Source: an uncultured Lachnospiraceae bacterium
Lineage (GTDB): Bacteria > Bacillota > Clostridia > Lachnospirales > Lachnospiraceae
Reading direction: 5' to 3'
Length of the DNA: 43,563 bases
Assembly: GCA_947625015.1 (NCBI GenBank)
Contig: CANQMR010000026.1
Coordinates: forward strand, 1-43,563
The notes beneath the pieces were generated by a model. That model was given only the letters and a program-made list of their open reading frames with translations. It made no database searches and was not told the origin of the DNA. Positions within the stretch are counted from its first letter, which is position 1. Every line of letters begins with the position of its first letter. The translations under genes were made by a program, and so were the position numbers. Shown here one piece after another: positions 1 to 8,374 of the stretch.

Positions 1-117
1 GCTATTCAAAAATTTTGCAGATTGGTACGTTTAGGAAGATATACTCAATTTTTTTACAGTTTGCGGAAACTCAAGATTAATTACATATGAATACTATTTC
101 TATATTCAACTGAACAT

Positions 118-123
118 TATAAT
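118..123 (+). promoter_or_regulatory. possible -10 box of the XRE regulator gene
   Basis: TATAAT lies about 27 bp upstream of the start codon at 150. No good -35 hexamer sits 16-18 bp upstream; the best is TATTTC. The flanking 1-149 is AT-rich and shows no other gene. The call rests on the -10 hexamer alone. Confidence 0.3.
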
Positions 124-149
124 GAAGATGATAAGGAGGTTATCAGGTT

Positions 150-455
150 ATGGATGTAATTGAACGCATTGATTTCTTAATGAAAGAACGCAATTGGTCT
201 GATTATAAGCTCTCCATGGAATCCGGTCTGTCATCCTCAACGATTGCTAACATACACAGGCGGCACACTATACCTTCCATTCCTACTTTAGAAGCCATCT
301 GTAACGCATTTGGCATTACCCTTTCACAGTTTTTCAATGAAAACTATTCTTATGTTCAACTGAATAAAGAACAACAGGAACTGTTTCATGTCTGGATATC
401 CCTTACGGAAAAGCAAAAGAAACTTATTGCTGATTTAATTCATGAATTTAAGTGA
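150..455 (+). CDS. XRE-family helix-turn-helix transcriptional regulator (101 aa)
   Basis: This is a small cytoplasmic DNA-binding protein with one Cro/C1-type helix-turn-helix. The domain covers about residues 5-62: the scaffold helix is near WSDYKLSMESGLSS, the recognition helix near STIANIHRR, followed by PTLEAICNAFGITLSQFF, a typical XRE ending. Residues 70-101 form a charged helical tail that could be for dimerisation. An AAGGAGG site lies 10 nt before the ATG. The gene is monocistronic, convergent with dapB, and followed by a shared terminator. Nothing nearby identifies its target. Similar solo XRE proteins occur both as chromosomal regulators and as remnants of mobile elements. The DNA around it is more AT-rich than the dap genes. 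Confidence 0.88.
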   Translation: MDVIERIDFLMKERNWSDYKLSMESGLSSSTIANIHRRHTIPSIPTLEAICNAFGITLSQFFNENYSYVQLNKEQQELFHVWISLTEKQKKLIADLIHEFK

Positions 456-472
456 ATAACGGAATAACAAAA

Positions 473-521
473 GCAAAAAAATAACATCTAAACTTCAAAC
501 CGTTTAGATGTTATTTTTTGC
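473..521. terminator. bidirectional terminator between the XRE gene and dapB
   Basis: The arms at 473-493 and 502-521 are complementary over about 20 bp with one bulged A/T, around an 8-nt loop. The core is TAACATCTAAAC paired with GTTTAGATGTTA. The A-run on one side and T-run on the other let it work in both directions, between two convergent genes. Confidence 0.8.
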
Positions 522-543
522 TCTATTATTCCTTATCGTTCGT

Positions 544-1305
544 TTACTTCGCTGCAATCACATCCGCCATATCATACATTCCGGCTGGTTTTCCGGCCAG
601 AAACTTTGCCGCCTCAAGAGCGCCTTTTGCAAATACGGACTTGGAATACGCCGTATGGTTGAATGTAATCACCTCGTCTGTCCCCGCAAAGATTACATCA
701 TGGATTCCCACAATGGTTCCGCCCCGGACAGAGGAAATTCCAATCTCCTTCTCCGGCCGTTTCTCCCTGCGTCCGCTTCTGTCATATACATATTCGTATG
801 AATTGCCTAACGCTTCGTTCACTGAATCCGCTAACGCCAGCGCCGTTCCGCTGGGCGCATCCACTTTCAGGTTATGGTGCTGCTCCACCACCTCAATGTC
901 ATAGCCTGCGCTGCCGAATACCTTGGCCGCATCCTTCAACAGCTTCATCAATGTATTGATTCCCAGCGACATATTGGCTGATTTCAAAACTGCGGTCTGG
1001 CGGCTGACCTCCTTCATTTTGGCTAACTGTTCTTCACTTAATCCGGTTGTACACAGTACCACAGGCATATTCTGGGCCTTGCAGTAATCCAAAAGATTAT
1101 CCACTGCTGCCGCCGCTGCAAAATCCACAATCACATCCGCATCCACATAGCAGTCAAAAATATTTGTAAATACCGGATAAGGATTCGTCCTGTTATCCGC
1201 AATATCAATTCCTGCCACAATATCAATATCCTCATCCTTTGCAGCTAACCCGGTAATTACCTGCCCCATATGGCCGTTACAGCCATGCATAATTATCTTT
1301 ACCAT
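544..1305 (-). CDS. dapB: 4-hydroxy-tetrahydrodipicolinate reductase
   Basis: The enzyme reduces 4-hydroxy-tetrahydrodipicolinate to tetrahydrodipicolinate with NAD(P)H, the second dedicated step of the diaminopimelate/lysine pathway, in the cytoplasm. The N-terminal Rossmann motif GCNGHMGQ is at residues 8-15. The catalytic region VEQHHNLKVDAPSGTA is near residues 140-155 and carries the family's His-His pair and the Lys before DAPSGT. Length (253 aa) is normal. An AGGAG site sits just before the ATG. The gene lies 68 nt downstream of dapA on the same strand, with no terminator between them, so both are probably made from the lysine-riboswitch-controlled transcript. Confidence 0.97.
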   Translation of the reverse strand: MVKIIMHGCNGHMGQVITGLAAKDEDIDIVAGIDIADNRTNPYPVFTNIFDCYVDADVIVDFAAAAAVDNLLDYCKAQNMPVVLCTTGLSEEQLAKMKEVSRQTAVLKSANMSLGINTLMKLLKDAAKVFGSAGYDIEVVEQHHNLKVDAPSGTALALADSVNEALGNSYEYVYDRSGRREKRPEKEIGISSVRGGTIVGIHDVIFAGTDEVITFNHTAYSKSVFAKGALEAAKFLAGKPAGMYDMADVIAAK

Positions 1306-1373
1306 TCTTTTTCTCCTATATATCCCGCATTTATCTGCTGTAATTATACCCCGTTATGAAACAGCTATACGTT

Positions 1374-2264
1374 CTACGCCAGCTTCAATCCATAGTCTGT
1401 CATGGCTTTTTTGATTTTCTCAACGCTTTGTGGCTCCGCCTCGGTCATCGGCATTCTCACATAGCCGCCGCAAAGACCTGCCAACTCAACGGCCTTCTTC
1501 ACAGGAATCGGATTGACCTCGCAGAACATAGCGTCGCAAAGGTCAATCGCCTTTAACTGCAACGCCAGGGAGCCTGCCACATCCCCGTCTAAATATTTCT
1601 GTACCATATCATGGACGTCCTTGGGGATGATGTTGGCTGTTACGGAAATCACGCCCTTGCCGCCTAAAGCCAGCAGCGGAACTACCTGGTCGTCATTGCC
1701 GGAATAGATATCGATGCAGCCATCTGCAAGCTGCGCCAGCTTAACCACCTGGGAAATGTTGCCGGAGGCCTCCTTGATTGCTACAATATTCTTTACCTTC
1801 TTAGCCAGCGTTACGGCTGTCGCCGGCTGGATATTGCAGCCTGTTCTTCCCGGCACATTGTACATAATGATTGGAATATTCACTGCCTCGGCAATGGCCG
1901 TATAGTGCTGAATCAATCCGTTCTGGGTCGCCTTGTTATAATAAGGCGTTACCACCAGCAGGGCGTCCGCCCCTGCTTTTTCCGCCTCCACAGAAAGCTC
2001 AATGGCCGTCTGGGTACAATTCGAACCGGTTCCCGCAATAACCGGAATCCGCTTATTCACATACTCGATACATTTCCGGATAACCTCCATATGCTCTTCC
2101 TCGGTCATGGTGGAAGCCTCTCCCGTCGTACCGCAGATTACAATGGCGTCCGTCTCATTGGCGACATGGTATTCCACCAGTTCCTTTAACTTGCCGTAAT
2201 CCACTGCCCCGTCTTCTTTGAACGGCGTAACTAATGCAACTGCTGAACCTGTAAAAATTGACAT
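1374..2264 (-). CDS. dapA: 4-hydroxy-tetrahydrodipicolinate synthase
   Basis: The enzyme condenses pyruvate and aspartate semialdehyde to 4-hydroxy-tetrahydrodipicolinate, the first dedicated step of the diaminopimelate/lysine branch. It is a TIM-barrel class I aldolase. Counting from the start used here, the GTTGE motif is at 45-49, the catalytic Tyr of MYNVPGRTG near 135, and the Schiff-base Lys of VAIKEASGN near 164. The longest frame begins with GTG at 2270, but GGAG lies only 3 nt before it and 9 nt before the ATG at 2264, so I chose the ATG (296 aa). A lysine riboswitch and terminator lie in the leader, and dapB follows. Confidence 0.97.
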   Translation of the reverse strand: MSIFTGSAVALVTPFKEDGAVDYGKLKELVEYHVANETDAIVICGTTGEASTMTEEEHMEVIRKCIEYVNKRIPVIAGTGSNCTQTAIELSVEAEKAGADALLVVTPYYNKATQNGLIQHYTAIAEAVNIPIIMYNVPGRTGCNIQPATAVTLAKKVKNIVAIKEASGNISQVVKLAQLADGCIDIYSGNDDQVVPLLALGGKGVISVTANIIPKDVHDMVQKYLDGDVAGSLALQLKAIDLCDAMFCEVNPIPVKKAVELAGLCGGYVRMPMTEAEPQSVEKIKKAMTDYGLKLA

Positions 2265-2317
2265 CTTCACTCTCTCCTTTTCTTCATTCCGGCCCGGAGG
2301 CCTGTATTCATAGACAT

Positions 2318-2356
2318 AAAAAAGACGCTCCGCCGGCAGCGTGCCAACGAAGCGTC
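2318..2356 (-). terminator. intrinsic terminator of the dapA lysine riboswitch
   Basis: On the minus strand GACGCTTCGTTGGCA pairs with TGCCGGCGGAGCGTC around a CGC loop (15 bp including G-U pairs), followed by six T. It sits between the aptamer and dapA, as expected for a transcription-attenuating expression platform. Confidence 0.9.
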
Positions 2357-2372
2357 ATCCATCTTCTTCATT

Positions 2373-2575
2373 CCCGTAGCACTCCACCTGATTCTGACAG
2401 AATATATACTGCCGTTCCTCTTATCGGTGACAGACATATAGCTGTTAACTATACATCCAGATAAAATATCCGCAAGGAGATATTCCTCTTCGGCATGTAC
2501 CCCTTTCCCAGACATTCCTCCGGCCTTACCCGTCCTGTCTGTTACTCTTGGCCCATGCGCCTCTACACATCGACG
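2373..2575 (-). ncRNA. lysine riboswitch (L box) aptamer
   Basis: Read on the minus strand, the leader holds the conserved L-box blocks in order: GTGTAGAGGCGC, CCAAGAGTAACAG, ATGCCGAAGAGG, CTGGATGTAT, TGTCTGTCACC and GGTGGAGTGCTACGG. These match the arrangement I know from the Bacillus subtilis lysC leader (AGAGG, AAGAGTA, GCCGAAG, GCTGG, GCTGTC, TGGAG...CTA). P1 forms between GTAG near 2563-2566 and CTAC near 2376-2379. A terminator follows directly. Lysine binding should stabilise P1 and favour termination before dapA. A short open frame across this region is not a gene. Confidence 0.93.
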
Positions 2576-2595
2576 AACCTATCTTTTCTATATCA

Positions 2596-2624
2596 TTTAT
2601 AACATTATATGCAATTACTGTCAA
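2596..2624 (-). promoter_or_regulatory. sigma-A type promoter of the riboswitch-dapA-dapB transcript
   Basis: On the minus strand TTGACA (2619-2624) is separated by 17 bp from TATAAA (2596-2601). Transcription would start about 15 bp before the riboswitch. The promoter lies immediately after the stop codon of the upstream CobO-like gene. Confidence 0.8.
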
Positions 2625-2643
2625 CCCATTGCTACATTTCTTG

Positions 2644-3111
2644 TCATTTTGATTCAATATGGGACAGCATAGACGCCTTCTTCTTAAGGCTTTCCGGACA
2701 ATTCCGTCCGGTCATAATCAGCTTTACCCTGCTTTTGGTTCTGAGAAGCTCCTCAATATCCTCCGCAAAGACAATATTATAATCCATCAGTCCTAATACC
2801 TCGTCTAAAATTACCACATCCGAACTTCCGGTATCAATGACCTTCTTGGCATACTGAAAGCTGTTCTTTACCTTGGCGCGCTGTTCTTCCCGTTCCCCTA
2901 CGCTTAACTGCCCGAAGGGCTTATCGCTGTTCTCAAAGGTAAAGAAATTAATCTCGTCATACTGGTCTAAAATGCTGTAATCTGCATCCGTTCCCTTTAA
3001 AAACTGTACAATGGTCACCGTATCGCCTGCTCCTGCCGCCTTAACCGCCAGTCCCATAGCAGCCGCCGTCTTACCATACCCGGAACCGTAAATGATATGT
3101 ACATTATCCAT
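2644..3111 (-). CDS. CobO/CobA-like P-loop protein (putative corrinoid adenosyltransferase)
   Basis: The 155-aa protein resembles the CobO/CobA family (ATP:cob(I)alamin/corrinoid adenosyltransferase). The N-terminal VHIIYGSGYGKTAAA (about residues 4-18) corresponds to the family P-loop GxGKGKTTAA, with Tyr where Lys is usual and Ala where the second Thr is usual. VTIVQFLKG at 32-40, VVILDEVLGLMDY near 98-110 and MTGRNCPESL near 133-142 follow family order. It is shorter than typical CobA (about 170-200 aa) and the C-terminal TEM-type ending is absent. There are no cobalamin genes nearby. It may have another nucleotide-binding role; adenosyltransferase activity is inferred from the family only. 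Confidence 0.72.
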   Translation of the reverse strand: MDNVHIIYGSGYGKTAAAMGLAVKAAGAGDTVTIVQFLKGTDADYSILDQYDEINFFTFENSDKPFGQLSVGEREEQRAKVKNSFQYAKKVIDTGSSDVVILDEVLGLMDYNIVFAEDIEELLRTKSRVKLIMTGRNCPESLKKKASMLSHIESK

Positions 3112-3256
3112 ATTTCACCTCATATTACCGTATGCGGTCCTGCATGAATCACAAGTCCCACAGCCGCCAGACAGGCTGACCGGCCTACGGTTTTATCTGT
3201 CCTTAATCAGTACGACTTATACTAGCATATCTGAACGCAAAATGCAACAACTGTTC

Positions 3257-3883
3257 TCACTCCAGACATTCCATCTTGCTGACCGAAACCTCGTAAGCCA
3301 CCCGGTTGATTACCTCGTCATTCTCCAGTTTTTTCTGGTATTCCCGGCTTTGTATCCTGCCCCAGACCGCCACATGCTCGCCCACATCCAGCTTGCCTGC
3401 AAATCTTGCGTTTCTGCCCCAACAGATGCAGGGAATATAATCGGATTTGCCATAGGCCCGGTTCACTGCCAGCAATACATCCGCAATCTCCCGTCCAAGG
3501 GGCGTCATCCGGTAAATAGGCGCTTTGCAGATATAGCCGTCCAAATATATCTGGTTGGGATGCTGCATTTCCTCTTCCTGGTCCAATATATTTAATTCTC
3601 TGACAAACAGAGATAAAATCAGGCGGTTTTTCGTCTCCTCATGCTTATTATAAGAGCGGAACTGTCCTTTTGCCTCGATATGCTCGCCCATATGGCTTTC
3701 ATGCACATCAATCAGCCTGTCTGAAACCATAAGCGGAATCACATCTGTGGCGTCGCTTAACCGGCTGACCAGCAAGTCCACCATATAAAACCCCTCGCCA
3801 AAAATCTCGTGGCTGAACGTAAACTCGGAAATAATCTCTCCTGCCACCACTGCCTGATTGTTACTTAACGCTTTTTCTGTCAT
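3257..3883 (-). CDS. tandem OB-fold single-stranded DNA-binding protein-like
   Basis: The 208-aa protein contains two OB-fold-like halves. Residues about 8-100 begin NQAVVAGEIISEFTFSHE and end with FVRELNIL. Residues about 110-206 begin NQIYLDGYICKAPIYRMTP, continue with GREIADVLLAVNRAYGKSD and CICWGRNARFAG, and end AYEVSVSKME. The second half matches the SSB/PriB pattern well; the first is more diverged. The usual acidic SSB C-terminal tip (DDDIPF-like) is missing, so this is probably not the main replicative SSB. AAGGAG lies 7 nt before the ATG. The gene is followed, on the same strand, by the CobO-like gene after about 145 bp. Confidence 0.72.
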   Translation of the reverse strand: MTEKALSNNQAVVAGEIISEFTFSHEIFGEGFYMVDLLVSRLSDATDVIPLMVSDRLIDVHESHMGEHIEAKGQFRSYNKHEETKNRLILSLFVRELNILDQEEEMQHPNQIYLDGYICKAPIYRMTPLGREIADVLLAVNRAYGKSDYIPCICWGRNARFAGKLDVGEHVAVWGRIQSREYQKKLENDEVINRVAYEVSVSKMECLE

Positions 3884-4001
3884 TTTCTTTCTCCTTCCAT
3901 GTACCTTATAATGTTACACTTGTCTTGTAATATATCTTAGTACAGAAAGTCGATTTATAGAACGGGGATTTTTTTGCTAAAAAGGACTAGTTTTGTCGAG
4001 A

Positions 4002-4808
4002 TTAGGCCTCCCGTTGTCGCATAGCCTCATACATCAGGACGGTTGCCGCCGTTGCGGCGTTTAAGGACTCCACCCTGCCCTTCATGGGTATGCTGATTAT
4101 GGCAGAAAGCGTCTCCATAAGCTCTTTTGACAGCCCGTTTCCCTCATTGCCGATGCAGAATACTGTCGGATTCCGGTAATCTAAGTCGTAAAATCTTGTT
4201 CCCTGCATATGCGCGCCTAACGTACGGTACCCCTGCTCTCCTAATTTTCCTACTGCGGCAGCTAAATTTTCGACATAACAAAAGGGAATCCGGAAAATGG
4301 AGCCCATGGTAGAGCGGATCGTCTTGGGGTTATAAATATCAACCGTATCTTTACTCATCACAATGCCCGTTACCCCGGCTCCCTCGGCGGTCCGGAGTAT
4401 GGTGCCTAAATTGCCGGGATCTTGCAGGTTCTCTAAAGCGAAAAGCAAAGGCGCGCCACTGCAATCTTCCTGCCCCTCCCGCCCTGCAAAGGAGCCGCCT
4501 TTACAGACCTCCTCTAATGAATAATGAAGTCTTTTCACTACGCTTAACACGCCCTGCGGGGTTTTCGTATCCGATATTACATTCATGACATGATCCGACA
4601 CCAGTTCAAACCGCATATCCGAAAACAGCTCCCGGTTTTTCTCATAAAAGCCCTCCGTCACAAAGGTCTCTATATGCAGATTGGACGGAATTTCCCTAAA
4701 CATCCGTATCCCCTCTACAAGAAAAACATCCTGTTTCCTGCGCTCTTTTGCATTATCCCTGTATTTCACTAATTGTTTGATCCGCTCGTTGGATACGCTG
4801 GTTATCAT
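4002..4808 (-). CDS. TrmH/SpoU-family RNA 2'-O-ribose methyltransferase
   Basis: This is a SAM-dependent RNA ribose methyltransferase with a knotted SPOUT fold. The N-terminal substrate-binding domain (VSNERIKQLVKYRDNAKERR to about residue 95) precedes the catalytic domain. Motif 1 is ENLQDPGNLGTILRTAEGAG near residues 123-142, motif 2 is CIGNEGNGLS near 217-226, and motif 3 is IPMKGRVESLNAATAATVL near 239-257. The 268-aa length suits the RlmB/YsgA-like group; the target nucleotide cannot be read from the sequence. It lies 56 nt downstream of dnaE on the same strand, probably co-transcribed. A GGAGAGG site precedes the ATG. Confidence 0.93.
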   Translation of the reverse strand: MITSVSNERIKQLVKYRDNAKERRKQDVFLVEGIRMFREIPSNLHIETFVTEGFYEKNRELFSDMRFELVSDHVMNVISDTKTPQGVLSVVKRLHYSLEEVCKGGSFAGREGQEDCSGAPLLFALENLQDPGNLGTILRTAEGAGVTGIVMSKDTVDIYNPKTIRSTMGSIFRIPFCYVENLAAAVGKLGEQGYRTLGAHMQGTRFYDLDYRNPTVFCIGNEGNGLSKELMETLSAIISIPMKGRVESLNAATAATVLMYEAMRQREA

Positions 4809-4864
4809 CGTATTTCTTTCCTCTCCACACTGATGCTTTCTCCATTTCCCTCCGCCTGTCCGAT

Positions 4865-7800
4865 TTAAGCATATCTTTTAGCAGGTTTTAAGGAAATCTT
4901 TCCATCCATGACTACTACATTATCCTCTCCCAAAAGCTCCTCTAATTCCTGTAACAGCTTCCGGGATATCTCCACTCTGGACTGCCTGCCCAGTTTTTTC
5001 ATCAGTTTTTCCTCTTTCAGATAAACCGTTACCTCGCTTTGGCCGGCATTGGCCTTTACAATTTTTTGCAGGCGGTCCTGTCCGGCCGCAAAATCCTCCC
5101 GGTTCTTAAATCGGAGAAACACCTCCTTTGGCGCCTCGGAAAAAGGCATGGCCTTCTCTAACAGAAGTTTCCCCTCATCCTCACTGACGGAGGCCCTGCC
5201 ATAGACAAAAATCTTGCTGTCCGGCTCTAATATATCCCTGTATTGCTCATATACCTTGGGAAACACCACTACCTCAACGGTTCCCACTAAATCCTCTAAT
5301 GTGATGAACGCCATATTCTGATTATTCTTGGTCAGTTTGACGGTCTTTGCCGCAACCATGCCGCCCATCGTATAATAGAGCTGATCTTTTACCGCCGTCT
5401 CCCCGCTTTCTTCATCCGGAAGGAAATCGTGGGTCACTGCCGTTATATTTTTACTCATCAGACTCCGATAATCCTCTAAGGGATGCCCGCTGACATATAC
5501 CCCTAACACCTCTTTTTCATAGGCAAGCATTTCTTCCTTTTCATACTCCGGCACCTGGGGATAGGAGACGGAAAATTCCTTTTTCTCCTCCTCGTCCATA
5601 AAGTCTAACAGGGACATCTGCCCTGTCACAGCGCTTTTTCTCTCCTGGTTTACCACATCGATAATCTGAAGATAGACCATCATCATCTGCCGCCGGTTCG
5701 CTTCAAAGCAGTCTAAGGCCCCGGATTTAATAAAGCTTTCTATGGTCCGTTTGTTCACCTCTTTGCTGGACAGCCTGCTGATAAAATCCTTCAAATCCAG
5801 ATATGGCCCATGCAGTTCCCGCTCTTTTACAATGGCGTCGATTACCGGTTTTCCCACGCTTTTGAGGGCGGAAAGCCCATACCGGATTCCCTTGTCCGAC
5901 ACAGAGAACCAGCTAAAGCCCTCGTTGATATCCGGCGGAAGAATCTGAATCCCCAACATACGGCAATGGGCAATATACTCGGACACCTTATCCGTCCGCT
6001 CTAAGACGGAGGTAATCAGCGCAGCCATAAATTCTTCCGGATAATGGCATTTGAGATAAGCCGTCTGGTAAGCAACCACCGCATAGGCGGCGGCATGGGA
6101 TTTATTAAAGGCATACTTGGCAAAATCAATCATCTCGTCAAAGATTTTGTTGGCGGTCGCCTCGTCAATGCCCCGGTTAATACAACCCGGTACGCCCTCC
6201 TCTTCATTGCCGTAGACAAAATTCTGCCGCTCCCGCTGCATCACATCGCCCTTTTTCTTGGACATGGCGCGGCGGACTAAGTCACTGCGCCCCATAGTAT
6301 ATCCGGCAAGCTCCATAACAATCTGCATTACCTGCTCCTGATATACGATACAGCCGTAAGTAGGGGACAGGATTTTCTCAAGCTGGGGACAGTCATAGGT
6401 GATATTCTCCGGATGCTCTTTTCCCTCAATATACTGGGGAATAAAATCCATGGGGCCTGGACGGTACAGGGAAATCCCTGCAATCACATCCTCTATATTT
6501 CTGGGTTTCAGCTCTTTCATAAAGCTCTTCATCCCATTACTTTCTAACTGGAATATGCCGTCAGTCCGTCCGGTACAGAGCAGGTCGTAGACTTCCGGAT
6601 CCTCCATATCCAAATGGTCAATATCGATATCCACTCCCTTGCTCTGTTTAATGTTGCGCACCGCATCCTGAATCACAGTCAGCGTACGAAGGCCCAAAAA
6701 GTCCATTTTCAGAAGTCCTAACTCCTCAATCGTCGTCATGGTAAACTGGGTCGTGACAGCTTCCTCCGAACCTCTCGATAGGGGGACAAATTCGTCTAAG
6801 GGCCGCTGTCCGATTACCACGCCTGCGGCATGCATGGAGGTATGTCTGGGCAGACCCTCTAACCGCTTCGACATATCAATGAGATACCGTACCTCCTCTT
6901 CCTCCTCATAAGCCTTTTTCAAGTCAGGGGAAATGCCAAGCGCCTCCTCAATGGTAATATTATGCCCGTTGCCGCCCATGGGAATCATCTTTGCAACCCG
7001 GTCAACCGCGCCATAGGGAATATCCAGCGCCCTGCCCACATCACGCAGTACCATTCTGGCCGCCATGGTACCAAAGGTCACAATCTGCACCACCTTATCC
7101 TTTCCGTACTTATCCACTACATAATCGATTACCTCCTGCCGTCTTTCATAGCAGAAATCCACGTCAATATCCGGCATGGAGACACGCTCCGGATTTAAGA
7201 ACCGCTCAAAGAGCAGACTGTAACGGATCGGATCAATATTGGTAATCTCCAGACAATAGCTGACAATGGAGCCCGCCGCAGAACCGCGCCCCGGTCCGAC
7301 TGCAATCCCATGATCCTTCGCATAACGGATAAAATCCCAGACAATCAGAAAATAATCCACATATCCCATTTTTTCAATGGTGGAAAGCTCGTATTCCAAG
7401 CGTTCCTGCAACTCTTCAGTAACCGGATGATACCGCTTATGCAGACCCTCCTCGCACAGCGTCCGCAGATAAGTCGTAGATGTATACCCTTCCGGCACTT
7501 CATATTTTGGCACCTTCTGCTCTCCAAACACAATCTCCACATTACACCGGTCTGCAATCTTCCCGGTATTTTCCAAAGCCTGCTTCGCATAGGGGAACAA
7601 CTCCTCCATCTCCTCCGGCGATTTCAGATAATACTGGCCGCCATCATAGCGCATCCGGTCTGTATCGGATACCTTTTTACCAGTCTGTATGCAAAGCAGA
7701 ATATCATGGGCCTGGGCGTCGCTTTCCCGGACATAGTGGATATCGTTGGTGGCAACCAACGGAATCCCCGTCTCCTTTGACAGCCGCATCAATCCCTGAT

Positions 7801-8359
7801 TTACCGTTTTCTGGTCGTCTATGCCATGGTCCTGAAGTTCAAGATAATAATTGCCCTCCCCGAATATCTCCAGATGCTCCAAGGCCGCTTTTTTGGCCTC
7901 CTCATAAAAGCCCTGACGCAGATTTAACGCCACTTCCCCTGCCAGACAGGCAGACAGGGCAATCACGCCTTCATGGTATTCCTTAAGCACCTCCCTGTCC
8001 ACTCTGGGCTTATAGTAATACCCTTCTGTAAAGCCTTTAGAGACAATTTTCATCAGGTTGTGGTAGCCTAAATCATTCTCCGCTAACAGCACCAGATGAT
8101 AGTAGCGGTTCTCCCCCTTTCCCACTTCCTTGTCATGCCGGGAGCCGGGCGCCACATAGACCTCGCAGCCGATAATCGGCTTGATGCCCTCTGCTTTAGC
8201 GGCCTTGTAAAAATCAATTACCCCGTACATTACCCCATGATCCGTAATGGCAATGCTGTCCATGCCAAGTTCCTTCGTGCGGCGCACCAGCTCTTTAATC
8301 TTAGATGCGCCGTCCAACAGGCTATATTCCGTATGCACATGTAAATGCGTAAATCCCAT
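4865..8359 (-). CDS. dnaE: DNA polymerase III subunit alpha (DnaE type)
   Basis: This is the catalytic subunit of a C-family replicative polymerase. The PHP domain starts THLHVHTEYSLLDGASK (residues 4-20). The polymerase core contains GPGRGSAAGS near 355, PDIDVDFCYERR near 397 with two catalytic aspartates, and RPGPMDFIPQYI near 635. A helix-hairpin-helix region and an OB domain (MGGMVAAKTVKLTKN, near 1000) follow. At 1164 aa it is normal for DnaE. Clostridia usually also have PolC, so this is probably the second polymerase. The longest frame starts two codons earlier, but GGAGG is only 1 nt from that ATG and 7 nt from this one. Confidence 0.97.
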   Translation of the reverse strand: MGFTHLHVHTEYSLLDGASKIKELVRRTKELGMDSIAITDHGVMYGVIDFYKAAKAEGIKPIIGCEVYVAPGSRHDKEVGKGENRYYHLVLLAENDLGYHNLMKIVSKGFTEGYYYKPRVDREVLKEYHEGVIALSACLAGEVALNLRQGFYEEAKKAALEHLEIFGEGNYYLELQDHGIDDQKTVNQGLMRLSKETGIPLVATNDIHYVRESDAQAHDILLCIQTGKKVSDTDRMRYDGGQYYLKSPEEMEELFPYAKQALENTGKIADRCNVEIVFGEQKVPKYEVPEGYTSTTYLRTLCEEGLHKRYHPVTEELQERLEYELSTIEKMGYVDYFLIVWDFIRYAKDHGIAVGPGRGSAAGSIVSYCLEITNIDPIRYSLLFERFLNPERVSMPDIDVDFCYERRQEVIDYVVDKYGKDKVVQIVTFGTMAARMVLRDVGRALDIPYGAVDRVAKMIPMGGNGHNITIEEALGISPDLKKAYEEEEEVRYLIDMSKRLEGLPRHTSMHAAGVVIGQRPLDEFVPLSRGSEEAVTTQFTMTTIEELGLLKMDFLGLRTLTVIQDAVRNIKQSKGVDIDIDHLDMEDPEVYDLLCTGRTDGIFQLESNGMKSFMKELKPRNIEDVIAGISLYRPGPMDFIPQYIEGKEHPENITYDCPQLEKILSPTYGCIVYQEQVMQIVMELAGYTMGRSDLVRRAMSKKKGDVMQRERQNFVYGNEEEGVPGCINRGIDEATANKIFDEMIDFAKYAFNKSHAAAYAVVAYQTAYLKCHYPEEFMAALITSVLERTDKVSEYIAHCRMLGIQILPPDINEGFSWFSVSDKGIRYGLSALKSVGKPVIDAIVKERELHGPYLDLKDFISRLSSKEVNKRTIESFIKSGALDCFEANRRQMMMVYLQIIDVVNQERKSAVTGQMSLLDFMDEEEKKEFSVSYPQVPEYEKEEMLAYEKEVLGVYVSGHPLEDYRSLMSKNITAVTHDFLPDEESGETAVKDQLYYTMGGMVAAKTVKLTKNNQNMAFITLEDLVGTVEVVVFPKVYEQYRDILEPDSKIFVYGRASVSEDEGKLLLEKAMPFSEAPKEVFLRFKNREDFAAGQDRLQKIVKANAGQSEVTVYLKEEKLMKKLGRQSRVEISRKLLQELEELLGEDNVVVMDGKISLKPAKRYA

Positions 8360-8374
8360 TTTCATTCCTCCCGA

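Noticed and set aside
2267-2515. 82-codon open frame on the minus strand upstream of dapA
   Set aside because: It lies across the lysine riboswitch and terminator; structure and conservation of the RNA explain the sequence, and the predicted peptide has no recognisable features.
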